A stretch of 64,000 nt of DNA from Skeletonema tropicum (taxonomy: Eukaryota; Bacillariophyta; Thalassiosirophyceae; Thalassiosirales; Thalassiosiraceae). Location: assembly GCA_037178625.1 (NCBI GenBank), contig CM074128.1, positions 3,782,001 through 3,846,000 of the forward strand. Direction: 5' to 3'. Positions 32,678 to 44,190 of the stretch are shown here, piece by piece. The notes under the pieces are model-generated. The model saw nothing but the letters and a program-made list of their open reading frames with translations, searched no databases and was not told where the DNA came from. Each line of letters opens with the position of its first letter. Position 1 is the stretch's first letter. The position numbers and the translations under genes are program-made.

Positions 32678-32830
32678 AAGAAAAATGTGGAGTAGACGTG
32701 GCACCAGAGGGTAAAGGAGAGTGGCAAGGTAAAGCTGGTCACTTCTTTTTGTGCATGAGAATCTGAATCTGAGTAATGAAATGTAGGGGATGGTTAAAGT
32801 CAGCAAGACCTCTCTTGTTTGGACGGCAAA

Positions 32831-32892
32831 TTGCATCTGAATGACAGGATTGAATTGCAAATACACTTGCTTCTTTCCTTGAAAGGATGTAG
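32831..32892 (+). promoter_or_regulatory. SECIS element of Prx-like selenoprotein copy 1
   Basis: It lies 153 nt after the stop codon in the 3' UTR. Helix I pairs TTGCATC (32831-32837) with GATGTAG (32886-32892), seven of seven with two G-U pairs. An internal loop follows. The core is ATGA (32841-32844) opposite TGA (32880-32882). Helix II pairs AGGA with TCCT and GAA with TTC, with a U-U internal loop between them. The apical loop starts with the required AA (32859-32860). This is the standard eukaryotic SECIS layout that recruits SBP2 and the Sec elongation factor. Confidence 0.85.
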
Positions 32893-33268
32893 TTTGAAAA
32901 TCATGAAGAGTGTGGCAGCAACGATAAAAACCCTCATCAGGTTAGAGTGTAAGTGTAAATTTGATTGATATGATGATAAATCACCTGTAACGATGTCAAA
33001 ATCGAAACGCCGCTTCCACCAACGCAGCCCGCATGGGAAGTGCTATGCGCTTCTTCTCCTCCAAAGCTTTATTGGGCCCTGGATACCAAGGGATGCGATG
33101 AGTTATCCAAGCTTCGACAAAGCTTAGAGTTATTGCGGAAATCTGACGAGCTCTAGCGTAGATAGCGTGGGCGCGTGGCGCGTCAGTATGTAACATTTCT
33201 GTACGTGGGCAGTGCATGGGTACTTATAGGAATCAGCTAGCCAGATATTTTGTACATAGAGGGTTATG
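32893..33268. other. Spacer between selenoprotein gene and LTR-like fragment
   Basis: A minus-strand frame (about 32,996-33,217) gives plausible but unrecognised protein (ITLSFVEAWITHRIPWYPG). I cannot support it as a gene. Confidence 0.3.
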
Positions 33269-33411
33269 TTGTTGTGACGGACGGACGATAATGGAGGGCG
33301 CAGATCTCGATCGTTCCTCTCATTTCGATCTTTTGGGATCGGCATGCAACCTCCATGTCGATTTGGCACGCCTAGACGTTTGGGTTTAGCTGTTAGTTTG
33401 TAGAAAATAAT
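33269..33411 (+). repeat. LTR-like fragment, copy 1
   Basis: This 143-bp segment, starting TTGTTGTGACGGACGG and ending TAGAAAATAAT, recurs at 36220-36360 with only two 1-bp length differences that I can see. The TGTTGTG start resembles the 5' end of an LTR, but no CA end, primer-binding site or target duplication could be assigned. It may be a truncated LTR. Confidence 0.6.
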
Positions 33412-34015
33412 GAATAATCGATGCTCTAGTGCTCGAGAATCCTACCGCTGTGCCATGGGGCTGGTGGCTTCATCGTTGGTGGCGAAGTTATCAAATTCAC
33501 GTGACAATATTATTTTTGAGATCCACCACCGTCACCATCCGACACAACTACTCTGTTGGTTGAGAGATGCCATTTCCGATAACCTTCTGAAGGTGTCCGC
33601 CGGTTTGGGCATGTATACAAATATGAGCCCCCACAGGATCTTCTTTTGGGTAAAGAGTGGTAAATACCTTTCACGATAACCTTCCGATTGTTCTTGGTTT
33701 GAGAGCGTCAGTAGTTTTTTTCGCATGAAAATTCGAACTCGCTCCCTAAAGAGGTCCGTTGGGTAAGGATCGGTATATTGCTCCGGCGTTCTTCTCTGCT
33801 ATGTGTATGAATTTATTTCACGCTGCATTATGGAATTGCACCTCCCCCCCAATGAAGGGTTAGGGTTGGGTGGCCGCAGGCACATTGAGGGGAGACGGCA
33901 ACAACCTATGAGTGCATGGAAGAGATCGCCGGGTATTGGGAATTGGGACAACACTGCACCCGACAGGGTAACAACACAAAACACTGAGGGGGCAAAATTA
34001 TACGGTGATAAACCT

Positions 34016-34100
34016 GCAGTCTTCTCCCAAAAGGTACGTTATGTCTGCAAAACTTTCGTTTTTTTTTTCCATGACTAATGTCATTATTTATTGTGGTGGT
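34016..34100 (+). repeat. Duplicated 85-bp segment, copy 1
   Basis: A CTTCTCC...GGTACG...T-tract...ATTATTTATTGTGGTGGT segment is repeated at 35363-35444 with about ten differences. Both copies precede the same kind of GGCAA-rich minisatellite. The AG/GTACG inside each looks like a splice donor, so both may derive from one exon-intron boundary. Confidence 0.6.
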
Positions 34101-35246
34101 GAAAATCTCTGGAGAACTCTCCCTCAACAGCAATGGCTTGTGGGACCACACGTGCAACTGCAAGTAGTGGTAAAACCGCAGGAGTGTCAGTACAATCAGG
34201 CCTTTCTCCATCATCAACAACCGCTGGTGGTGGCAACTTTCCAACAATGGCTAGTGGCGAAACCTCGTCGGCGCGGGCAACTGCACGTGACGACAAAAGC
34301 TACTCCATATCTATGGCAAGTGGCTGTGGCAACTTCGCAACAGCGAGTGTCATCAACTTCCCTGTCCGGGCAAGTTGTGGCAAAACTAGCGCAGGGTTGT
34401 CTTGGCGTGCAGACGATTCTCCAACCTCAGCAACTGCTGTCGATGGTAAATTCCCAACAAAGGGAAGTGGCGAAAAATTCGGCAACCCCACAACTGTGGC
34501 AGGAAGCATCCATCCCACAACTGTGGGTGGACACAACGCAGGGAAGCTTTCCTCATCTGCAACTGCAGTTAGTGGAAACTTTCCAACCAGGTTTCCCACT
34601 GGAAGTAATCCTTCACCTTCGGCACCTGCCGGAGATGATAACTTCCAACCTACGGCAAACCTCGTCGGCGCGGGCAACTGCACGTGACGACAAAAGCTGC
34701 TCCATATCTATGGCAAGTGGCTGTGGCAACTTCGCAACAGCGAGTGTCATCAACTTCCCTGTCCGGGCAAGTTGTGGTAAAACTAGCGCAGGGTCGTCTT
34801 GGCGTGCAGACGATTCTCCAACCTCAGCAACTGCTGTCGATGGTAAATTCCCAACAAAGGGAAGTGGCGAAAAATTCGGCAACCCCACAACTGTGGCAGG
34901 AAGCATCCACACAGGTGGACACAACGCTGGAAGTCATCCTTCACCTTCGGCAACTGCCGGAGATAATAACTTCCATCCTAAGGCAAGTGATAAGACTGCG
35001 TCTGATCGAACCACTGGAAGTCATCCTTCACCTTTGGCAACTGCCCGAGATGATAACTTCCAACCTACGGCGAGTGATATGATTGCGTCTGAGCGGGCAA
35101 CGGCACGGGAAGAAAGGCTACCATCCACATCGGAAAGTTTGAGTGAAGCAGAAGACGACCGAGTTCGCTATGGCAGGGGTGGAAAAACGAGGCCACATTG
35201 GCAACTGCCGGAGATGATAACTTCCAACCTATGGCGAGTGATATGA
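34101..35246 (+). repeat. Degenerate GGCAACTTCCCAAC minisatellite with a large internal duplication
   Basis: Short units built on GGCAACTT(T/C)CC and GGCAAGTGGC recur irregularly. A longer block (34261-34550) is repeated at 34658-34930 with few changes, at an offset of 397 bp. Because 397 is not a multiple of 3, the two copies are read in different frames. The long open frame seen here (34005-35246) changes its repeat phase midway and is therefore probably a by-product of stop-poor repeats. It is not a real protein. Confidence 0.65.
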
Positions 35247-35362
35247 TGCCCAGTGGAAACTGGCCCAAATTGGACGATGGAACAATTGGAAGCAGCCGTG
35301 GCACGAGGCCCTCACAGCTCAGCGTTGGTACCAGAGGCTAGAAGCAACGTGCAGAGGAATTG

Positions 35363-35760
35363 GCAGTCTTCTCCGAACAGGTACGATTTGTATGTAAATT
35401 TTCGTTTTTTTTTCATGACAAATGTTATTATTTATTGTGGTGGTCCACTGGCAAAGGCAGGTGGTTGCACTTCCAAACAACGGCAAGTGGCGGTAATACA
35501 GCGGGATCGTCTGGCACGCGCAGGCAATCTTGCATCATCGGCAAAGGCAGGTGGTGGCAACTTCCCCGCAAAGGCAAGTGGCTGGTGGCAAACTTGCCAT
35601 TTCGTCTGTACGCGCAGTCAAAATTTCACCTCGGCAAAGGCAGGTGGTGGCACCTCCCAACAACGGCAATTGGCGACAACTAGTTCGCACGGGCTAAGAC
35701 ACGTGCTGGCAAAAATCAGATCGGCAAAGGCAGGGACCGAGTCTGGGCGGGAGATACTTC
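35363..35760 (+). repeat. Duplicated 82-bp segment copy 2 and more minisatellite
   Basis: The first 82 bp match 34016-34100. The following sequence carries repeated GGCAAAGGCAGGTGGTGGCA units near 35,450, 35,540, 35,630 and 35,720, related to the minisatellite on the left. No coding signal is convincing. Confidence 0.55.
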
Positions 35761-36006
35761 TCACAAATTGCTTTCCTTTATTTTAGTTTCAGGAACTCCT
35801 CCCAAGTATGAGTATGGAGAGACACAACGCGATTCAGGTCTCAGAGAAAGGAGTGGCTCGAAGCCCAGAAAGAGTTTGTTCTGTGATGCTGGCCCCGACA
35901 CAGCCTCCATCACATCCAAACTTCCTTCTGTGCAGGTGGGGTATTCTTCGAAAATCTCATCACTCCCTCCTCCTTGCCCTGAGGTTGCGTACACGCAACT
36001 GGGTGG

Positions 36007-36219
36007 GGCACAAAAGCTCAGCTAAGATTCCAAATGGAACCCCAGCATAGCTTGTGTCAGGGCAAGGGGGTCAAACTGAGAGTTTAACCCAATTTTCGCA
36101 CCACTCCTGTCTCTCTCTTCTGAAGTGTCTCTCCTCTCTTGTGTCCGGTTAGGTGTACCGATCGAGTCCGCCCGCAAGCAGGGAGTAAGGAACGTAAGTC
36201 CAGTACTGAAAGTACTTGA
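36007..36219 (+). repeat. 213-bp direct repeat, copy 1
   Basis: The segment from GCACAAAAGCTCAGC to GAAAGTACTTGAT is repeated essentially without change at 36392-36604. The two copies flank the second LTR-like fragment and a 31-bp spacer. Confidence 0.75.
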
Positions 36220-36360
36220 TTGTTGTGACGGACGGACGATAATGGAGGGCGCAGATCTCGATCGTTCCTCTCATTCGATCTTTTGGGATCGGCATGCAAC
36301 CTCCATGTCGATTGGCACGCCTAGACGTTTGGGTTTAGCTGTTAGTTTGTAGAAAATAAT
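36220..36360 (+). repeat. LTR-like fragment, copy 2
   Basis: This 141-bp segment is nearly identical to 33269-33411. It lies directly after one copy of the 213-bp repeat and just before the other, so it was inserted into, or duplicated with, that sequence. Confidence 0.6.
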
Positions 36361-36391
36361 CGACCCACTCCCCACCCTTTAACCAACGGGG

Positions 36392-36604
36392 GCACAAAAG
36401 CTCAGCTAAGATTCCAAATGGAACCCCAGCATAGCTTGTGTCAGGGCAAGGGGGTCAAACTGAGAGTTTAACCCAATTTTCGCACCACTCCTGTCTCTCT
36501 CTTCTGAAGTGTCTCTCCTCTCTTGTGTCCGGTTAGGTGTACCGATCGAGTCCGCCCGCAAGCAGGGAGTAAGGAACGTAAGTCCAGTACTGAAAGTACT
36601 TGAT
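36392..36604 (+). repeat. 213-bp direct repeat, copy 2
   Basis: Copy of 36007-36219. The near-perfect identity suggests a recent duplication or unequal exchange. Confidence 0.75.
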
Positions 36605-39569
36605 TCCCCACCAAAGAGGCCTCATTCTCGCTTTTTGGTTATGTAGTTCAAACTTTGGATAATGTGAGAATAGACTGGGGCAAATACAAAAACTGTGGGG
36701 TGAAATTTGTGTTTAGCATAATTTTAACACCTTTCTCTAGCAAACTCTAGTTTATATAATTATATCCCTGAGGATATTTTGTTTGCCGAGTCTTAATTGG
36801 GTTGGCGTTAGGGGGGCTTGCGCTCTTCGACTCCAAGAAGGTAGGTAGCAGCTGTTCGGCCCCTCAAATTGAAATATCCTGGATAATTTTTTTCACTGTA
36901 GATTAGGCGGGGACAACTTAATCTATTTTATTAAATAACGGTCACTTTGGGTAGGCGACACCCAAAATAAAGGCTCTGGGCGCTTTGGCAGAAATTCCTT
37001 CACGTCATGAGGTCATATCGGTCCACTGAGGACATCGCCGCCGGCATTTAGTGATGCTGACCGACGTTCCGCTCCATACCATAGCCGCCGCCTCCGCCAT
37101 GGTTCTGGTGTGCAAAGTGATCAAATTTTGAAAAGTGTGTGACACGGCTAGAAAAATAATGGAGGGGGCGCCCCGTTTCCCCGCTGGAGTGACCCCTGGA
37201 AAAGGCGCGCAGGCCAAGAAACCGAAAATACCCAAGCTCCATGGCCAGTGCCAAACCACAGTCATAGCTGTCTCATCTCCTTGACTCCATCAAGTGGATT
37301 TTTTATGTACGTAGGAATCGTCCAAGAAGCGGTACCAAAGTGGCGCCATCGATCTTCGAGCACATCACCACCATGGGATTTCCGCCCGAGTAGCGTACTT
37401 TACTAAGCATTGTGCTGTTAGATCAAAGATATAATGCTCGTGATGCCTATATAAATATTTATGAATGTATGGAGCAGCTTGGTATGTACCGATTTTACAT
37501 ATGATGTAAAATGCAAGCCAATTAGTGCACAAGAATGTGTATCCTCAACTCCTCAGGAGCAATGAACGATGGTGTTGTAACAAATATTTCAGCACTATCG
37601 ACAAGAAACACTGTTGAAATAATGAACTTTAGACGCATATCAATGATGGATATATCTTATTGTTGTATAATAATAATTTATGAGGCCCACAGATCCGTGT
37701 TATACGACATAAATGCATGCAGATAAACAACTATCTCATAAGAGAGAATACTCTTTGTGCATTCCAACGATATCAGCAGTGAAAATATGCAGCTTTATCC
37801 GTCGAACATTAATTCATCGAAACCTAAGAGCCTTAAAAAGTAGTTGAAGATCCTACTCCGATCTATTCAGACGCAATGTGGCGTCATAACAACAGCCTTC
37901 TTCGGAGACAATATGTGCACCTATTCCACCCAATCAACTTCAAGTCACTCAACTATGACCCTACATCATCAATAACCTACATAGTTGTTGTGCTGTTGTT
38001 GTCGGTTGGTTAGGTTGATTTGAATGACGTTACCATCGGAGTTGTTCTGTAAATGGCCATGATGTGTTTGTCTTGTGATGTAAAGATTGAGTTCGCCGAT
38101 GATAGTGTAGGGAGTGAAATCGGATCTCTATTGTCAACTTCACGATACAAAGCGATCCTAACATATTATTGATAGCTCTTGTGTCGTGTTTAGTTGTATC
38201 TCCTTGATTAGAGGTCGGAATAGAACAATGAAATGGGTGACATTTGTTTGTAATCGATGATGTGATGTGTAGCAGCAATATTGGTGCCCGACGGAGTGCT
38301 ATGGCCATATGAAGTCACTAGCAATGTGCCACACCAACACCCAATGTCTATATGTATAAGCGACAGCGAGGATTGATGGAGAGAGACCGATTGTACCATT
38401 CATATTGAGTGGAATTGGAGGACGGCAGAGGTTGTTTTTCGTGATTTCGTAGGCTTATTTTGGTTTGGAGGTTTGGGGCGAGACTATTGTAACTTAGTGG
38501 GCCAGGTAGATCGAAAGTTTCTCCGTGATCTCAGCTGCTCAGATGGGCCTAGCACCAACTAAGTTTCTGGAGAGTTGAGGAGATACGATTTTACCCACTA
38601 TGCCGGCATCATGGTATTTTGGTTCATTTCCCCATGATGTTGAATTATGTGTTTTGTGTGCTTGAAAGTGTTGGAACAAAAGACGCGGGAAATTTTGAAA
38701 TGTATTTTTGCGCGAAATTGGAATGCTGGATGACATCTTGTACACGAGGTACGTAGGAATCCAGTGGATGGAGTCAAGGAGATAAGACAGCTATACGTCC
38801 GGCCATGTGGTGGTCTTGTTGATGATGGAGGATGAGAACCCTCCCGCCCAAATTTGTATGAGTTCCTACGCACGTATAAAACTATTTTTCTCAAATCAAA
38901 ACAAAGCTTAGCTCTCGCGGATTTGAGCTCAGCTCGCTCTCAGCTTTTCACATCTGTACCCCATTTGTTCACAGCACAAATATTCGCTGAGAACGAGCAT
39001 CCTGGCTAGGCTGACCCTGCACTTAGCCATAGAAGTACGCATTCGGTGAAGTAGCGTGCGCCTTATGCGTCATTTCCTTGATGTATGTTACCTCTTTATC
39101 CAATAGAGCCCCTGCCTTTGGACGTCTAACCCCTTTCCTACGAAAGTAATGAGAAAGAATTCATAGAGAAATAAAGAAGAAGCTGCTTAGCAGAATATGA
39201 CAGAAAACAAGTTCTTAATACCGCTCTTATTTTCATTTGTGCAGAAAGAGTACGATATTTCGTGCAAAGAATAGAAGCACGAACCGTGGCTTGAGTCACT
39301 TTTCTGTACGTGGGCTGTACCTGTTCGCGAGGTTCTTTCTTTCTTTCTTTCTTTCTTGTGTTTTCGCAAAATTGATACCATTGAGAAAGCTTCTATGAAT
39401 TCCAACCGTACTTATGTGGTGTCACTCTAGAGTGAGTGAGCGAGCAGCAGTCAGGAATAGTCCGGTCTATTCCGCTGCTGAACATTGACCGATAGCTGCT
39501 GAGAACTCCTGGCTTTGAGATAGAACATAATACCCCTTCCATTTTTCTTTTTTTTTTGCGGCCATAAAA
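36605..39569. other. Gene-free stretch
   Basis: About 3 kb with only short, unsupported frames on both strands. There is a CTTT microsatellite near 39,335-39,356. A segment near 39,238-39,290 (TTTGTGCAGAAAGAG...GAAGCACGAA) is loosely repeated near 45,740-45,790, pointing to another dispersed repeat. No domain is recognised. Confidence 0.45.
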
Positions 39570-39573
39570 TTAA

Positions 39574-40238
39574 GCCTGTTTTTTCTAAAAGGGGTGGTAC
39601 AGGATTTTGGCCCTATGGGAACTTTCTAATGCCATATCTCTGCGGGAATCGGGATTTACGGGCCCACCAGCGGTGATTTAGAAAGCTGAAGTCCAGCTCT
39701 TTCAAACTGGCATATTTATAAGATACATGTCTTCAATCTTTACATATCTATATTAGCTTAAGTGAGACACCTCTTTTGCCTGATGTCTTGGATGATGGCC
39801 CTGCCAGGGGCCATGCCGTAGAGCGGTCAGGGCAGCTGGAAATGCTCCAAAATCATAGCCCTCTTTGGCCAACCTAATAGACACCTTACTGAGGTACCAG
39901 CAACCAACCCAGCAAGCAAGGGATAGTATATAATACCTACTACTAGTATGTAAAGGTGATTTGGCACGAAGTGCCAATGGCTACACTACACGCTGGCTGA
40001 CCAGCGTGTTTATACCCTTTTCAAAATACCTAGCAGATTTTGAAAAAGTTTTTAGCGATCTACTATTCCTATGTAAGAGGTCTACGGGTATTTTTCAAAA
40101 TCTATCGCCAAAATGGGACCTTACAGCCAAGTTTCATGCTTTGAAGTGCGCCAAAAATCCCTCTACAGCCCGAGTTTCGGCACTTCGTAGGTAAGCTGTT
40201 CTCCTCTTTTGCTACCCCCCCTTTTAGAAAAAACAGGC
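39574..40238. mobile_element. 665-bp TTAA-flanked MITE
   Basis: The left end starts GCCTGTTTTTTCTAAAAGGG and the right end is its inverted copy over 21 bp without mismatch. Both ends are directly flanked by TTAA (39570-39573 and 40239-40242), the target duplication used by piggyBac-type transposons. The interior has strong hairpins, TTGGCAC-GAA-GTGCCAA at 39961-39977 and ACACGCTGG-CTGA-CCAGCGTGT at 39988-40009, and no transposase. This fits a non-autonomous element. Confidence 0.7.
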
Positions 40239-40242
40239 TTAA

Positions 40243-40574
40243 TTGATGCCTGCTACAAGGTGCATCATCTGTCGTCACCCACCGACCAACACTCATCATG
40301 TCCTCACCTAAGTACACCTCCACCAGCATCAGGAAGCATTCCTCCACTTGAGCTCGGGGAACCACAACTGTCAACTGCAGAAGATGAGGAGGCAAGCTCT
40401 ACGCCGGACATCGAACTGTCACCTGCAGAAGAGGAGGAGGCAAGCGCTACGCCGGACATCGATTTTTTCGATGTAGAAAGCAACAGTGATGTTGATGTAT
40501 CTGATCTCCTCTTCGATTTTCCCATTCATTATGTTAATGTGGTAGTGTTAGATTTAAATGCGGATGGTAGTTGA
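40243..40574 (+). pseudogene. Short acidic open frame next to the MITE
   Basis: A frame continuing out of the MITE encodes two tandem acidic units (AEDEEASSTPDIE and AEEEEASATPDID) and then DFFDVESNSDVDVSDLL. It has no ATG of its own outside the element and no known domain. It may be a fragment of an interrupted gene or of a transposase N-terminus, which is often acidic. Confidence 0.3.
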
Positions 40575-40758
40575 AGAATTGACGAGATTACCAAGTAACA
40601 CAGACGTCTTCGATGTGGAGGACGTGAAGTTGGTGTATGCATGGGTACTGAGTCGGCGCACTTGCCTTTTTTTTTATTTTTATTGCAGGAACGAGTGAGG
40701 AGAGTATGAGAGTAGTATCCAGGCTACTACTGTGAGAGCGCTCAACGTCCAGATGTAT

Positions 40759-40958
40759 GCGCTATGATTGAAAGCCCCCTCTGAATCAATGCTGGAGATC
40801 CCTCTGAGGATGCTCGCTTCGTAGAGGTGATGGATAATCATATGGATGCATAAGTATGTCGCTATGATTGAGAGATACCTCTGAGTAAATGTTGGAGATC
40901 CCTCTGAGGATGCTCGCTAAATAGAGGTGATGGATAATCATATTGATGCGTACTATTA
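40759..40958 (+). repeat. Imperfect 100-bp tandem duplication
   Basis: Two consecutive copies of a segment beginning GCTATGATTGA and containing GGAGATCCCTCTGAGGATGC and GAGGTGATGGATAATCAT occur at about 40759-40858 and 40859-40958, with scattered differences. Confidence 0.65.
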
Positions 40959-40959
40959 G

Positions 40960-43429
40960 CAAGAGGGAGTTTCCTTCTAGAAAGGAACTCATTGTATAAT
41001 TGGCTGACGCTCTGGAATCACTGGGAAGATCTGTTGTGCATGGCATTGCATCTTGCAGAACCGATGAGACAAGAGATAACAATGAATTGTTCTTATGAGA
41101 TTTTGAAGCTATATATTGTGTCGACCACTTTGGGTATTTTCAGTGCGTTGGAGTTGGAGATCCTACTGGTGTGTCTCAGCCGAGATACTTGGTTAGTTAT
41201 AGCGCATTTCAGAAGAGGATGCTCACAATTTAACAGACGACGCAGCTGGGTAGGTTTTCATCAACACTACTTTGTCAAGAGAGAGTTAGTTTCCAACAAA
41301 TGATCGTGCATTACGCAACAAACGTTTTATTGATACTATCTTCTACACTGATGCGACGCGAAGACCACAAGGAGGTACCAACGTGTACACTTGTCCGAGT
41401 TTATGTGTCCAAAAAGGGTTCATTTATACTTGGATGAGATGGCAGCGACGGCATCATGCAGGTGAGTAGGTGTTCCAGGCACGCTCGTCTGCGATCCTTG
41501 AGCATCCAAAAGTGCGAGGAGGTACGCAGGTTTATACGAGGTGGGAATACTCTGCGTGTATTAGGAGAGCTACGCAGTGGGCTGATTTGGCGGAACGCTA
41601 GTTTGGGTTCTTGCATAATCTATCAGCTGAATTTCAGGAAAGCGACGCTCTTATGACGTTATGGGATTGCTTTGAGCGGAGGGTGCAAATCATGAACCTT
41701 ACGGTACATGGCACAACAACTCGGCGGATTAAATCCATGCCCGGTGACTAGATGCACGAGCCAGAAATTAGCAATATTGCGGCGTTTGGTTGGCTTGATT
41801 GATGTTATTCTTTGGAAGATAGGAACTCACAAGATCCCACACGCTATACAGTTGTTTTTTGGGGGGTGTTTGGAGCCTAGTAATGACCATGGCAGAGAAA
41901 TGACTATGAATGAGAATGAACGCAGCAATTGGCTGATGTGTATGAATAATATTCGACGCAAATTTTGGGGACGCGGCGATTTTACCTCCGAGGTAGATGA
42001 TGTTGAATTATCTACGGCCGAGGAGGAGACTCAGGATAAACTCTACAATGAAGTGGTTCGATGATCTGAATGATATCAGCGGCTGGCATATTCATGATGG
42101 CGAGGCGGACGCTCTTGCAATACTTGCGGATGAGCAATGAGGTTCGAAGACAATACGTGGTACCTGAGGCTGATGCATGCATTGCTTCAGGGGAGCCCAT
42201 TACTGACAGATCTCTTGTGGATGACCAGATTGACGTAGAGGTCTTTCCCTCAAGGGGAGGATGGCCACAAGTTGTGCAAGATGCGATATCACAGTGTCGA
42301 CAAGGTCTATTGCCGAGTCGCAGTGTTGACAAAGATGGTTAGACAATGGCGTCTATCACCGCTTAGCCCTGACTACTATTACCTATGTTGTATGGTTCAA
42401 TGAGAATGTGAAGGCTGAAGCGGTATTGTGCGCTTTTATTGCCCAAAATGTTCTAGAACAAGTTGCAGTTGGAGTCGATAATATACATTACTCCGAGAGA
42501 TTGAAAGAATGCTGGATCATTGCCGTCAATTGATGCTAATGCTATATCCAAAAGGGAAGAAGTATATCACGATGAGGTATGATCGGAAGTGGATTCTCAG
42601 GCTACGGTTGATGAATGTTCTTGATGAGTATTATTAATTGTCGCAAGCAATGGATGCAGATGCAGCTGGCTGAAGGATCGAAATATATCAACCCTGTGCT
42701 GCGGAGATGGCCGAGTATGTGGTGCAGGATGATAATGAAGTTGCATTTCAGTGTTGTGTTCACAGTGCGGAAGCAGATGAAGATCATTACATCAGGAAAG
42801 GGTAGGTCGAGCCGCAAGATCCACGAGTGTAGTGTGAAGCCGTGCTGGTGTGATAAGTCGAGAAGTGCATGTTGCATTCCCTACGCCGAAATGATGGGTC
42901 CATCAGTCTTTGCAGGAAACACCAGAATGTATATTTCCAAAGTTATTCAGAAGCGCTATGTTGTCTGCTGTTCCGAATTTGATGTTGAGAATGAAGAAAT
43001 GCTCTGATCTAGCGAGAGGTTCACGGAAGTCGTTTTGCATGCAGAGATTTTGGACTGCACTAATGTGAGTATATGCTTGACCTTCGCTTTAAATTGCCGC
43101 ATGGAGATCCTGTGTTTGCCTTCGTCCTTTTACTAGTGATGGAAAAGTACATGGAGTATATCTTTGGTGTGTAGAGGGGGGCATGTGATCTTACATACGA
43201 TTGCAGAAGCCGTGCTACGCAACGAGATTGGCTGACATTCAGAAGCGGAAGAGGCAGCATTCACGAGAGGCCATCGAGGTATCTTGGCAATAGATCTCGT
43301 AGAGTGGAGTTGAACAGGGCTTTTGGCTGTCCCGTATGTTGGCATAGCCTTGACGAATGTTCTGAGTGGCTGGCCAAGAAGGGTTGCACAATGCCAAGAG
43401 TGATGGAGCTCCATTCAAGACTGAGTATC
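40960..43429. other. Degenerate sequence, probably older retroelement body
   Basis: Only short frames are present, none with a recognised domain. Fragments such as LRRLVGLIDVILWKIG (about 41,775) and WFDDLNDISGWHIHDGEADAL (about 42,055) look once-coding. The location directly upstream of a copia RT/RNase H remnant on the same strand suggests they may be gag or integrase remnants, but I could not show this. Confidence 0.3.
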
Positions 43430-44190
43430 TGCCGGATAGATGCTAGTTGAGAATTGGCTAGTGAGAGCGCCCTATAGTTGATCTTTGGTAGAAATCCTGC
43501 GATAGGCGATAGAGAGTTGGCCTGGTCGGGTAGATATTTGTTGGGAGCTTTCAATGACGACGAGTTGACATCTTGCTCTGCCCATAGAAGGTCATTTGGA
43601 ATGTTTGTTTCATCTATTCGCATACTTGACTAAGTATCAGAATGCCAAGATGTTGTATGATCCCACTGAGCCACATATAACTTCAGCAGCATTTCAGAAG
43701 CAGGATTGGACGTTTCCACTCTAGACGGAGCAGGATGGAAGGAGGTTCTGCCTCCTGATAGCCTGAGCCGAGAGGAAAAGAATTTGTCATCCGTTGATTT
43801 ATTTATACATATTGTGCTGGTGATACGGTCACGTGGAAATCTTGCGCTGGTTTCATTGTCTACTTGAATAATGCTCCTATATCGCTTGGTATTCCAAGAG
43901 ACAGGGGAGTGTTGATGGTTTGACGGACCAGGCTGAAACTAAGACTACAGAATACATTAGTGCGCTGATATAAACTGAGAATGATGCGGATTCCAGTCGA
44001 GGGCCTGTGTTCTTGAGAATGATCAGTCGGTGTTATCGAACACGATGGGTCTAGGATCCACTTTGCTTGATGAAGAACAGTGTATGATGCAGTTGCCTAT
44101 GACTTGGTTCGTAAGCGTGTTATAAGAAGAAGATAGTGATCATAGATCAGTATTCACGAAGTATTGATGATCTGCTTAAAAGGCCAATGG
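43430..44190 (+). mobile_element. Decayed Ty1/copia polyprotein end (RT connection and RNase H)
   Basis: Across several frames with stops, the plus strand reads like the last part of a stramenopile copia polyprotein. Near 43,500-43,700 it gives GRVDI...HLALPIEGHLECLFHLFAYLTKYQNAKMLYDP (residues in order, with interruptions). Near 43,830-43,910 it gives AGFIVYLNNAPIS-WYSKRQGSVD. Near 43,970-44,090 it gives KLRMMRIPVEGPVF, DQSVLSNTMGLGSTLL. These are the RT-end and RNase H signatures of the family. At least four frameshifts or stops make it non-functional. A purine-rich TTGAGGGGAGTA at about 44,502-44,513 could be the polypurine tract before a lost 3' LTR. Confidence 0.7.

Noticed and set aside
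32996..33217. Minus-strand frame with plausible amino-acid composition
   Set aside because: There is no recognised domain, no supporting exon nearby, and it sits among repeats. Kept only as a remark.
34005..35246. 413-codon open frame in the minisatellite
   Set aside because: The two copies of the internal duplication are read in different frames, so the amino-acid sequence is not conserved while the DNA is. It is a by-product of stop-poor repeats.
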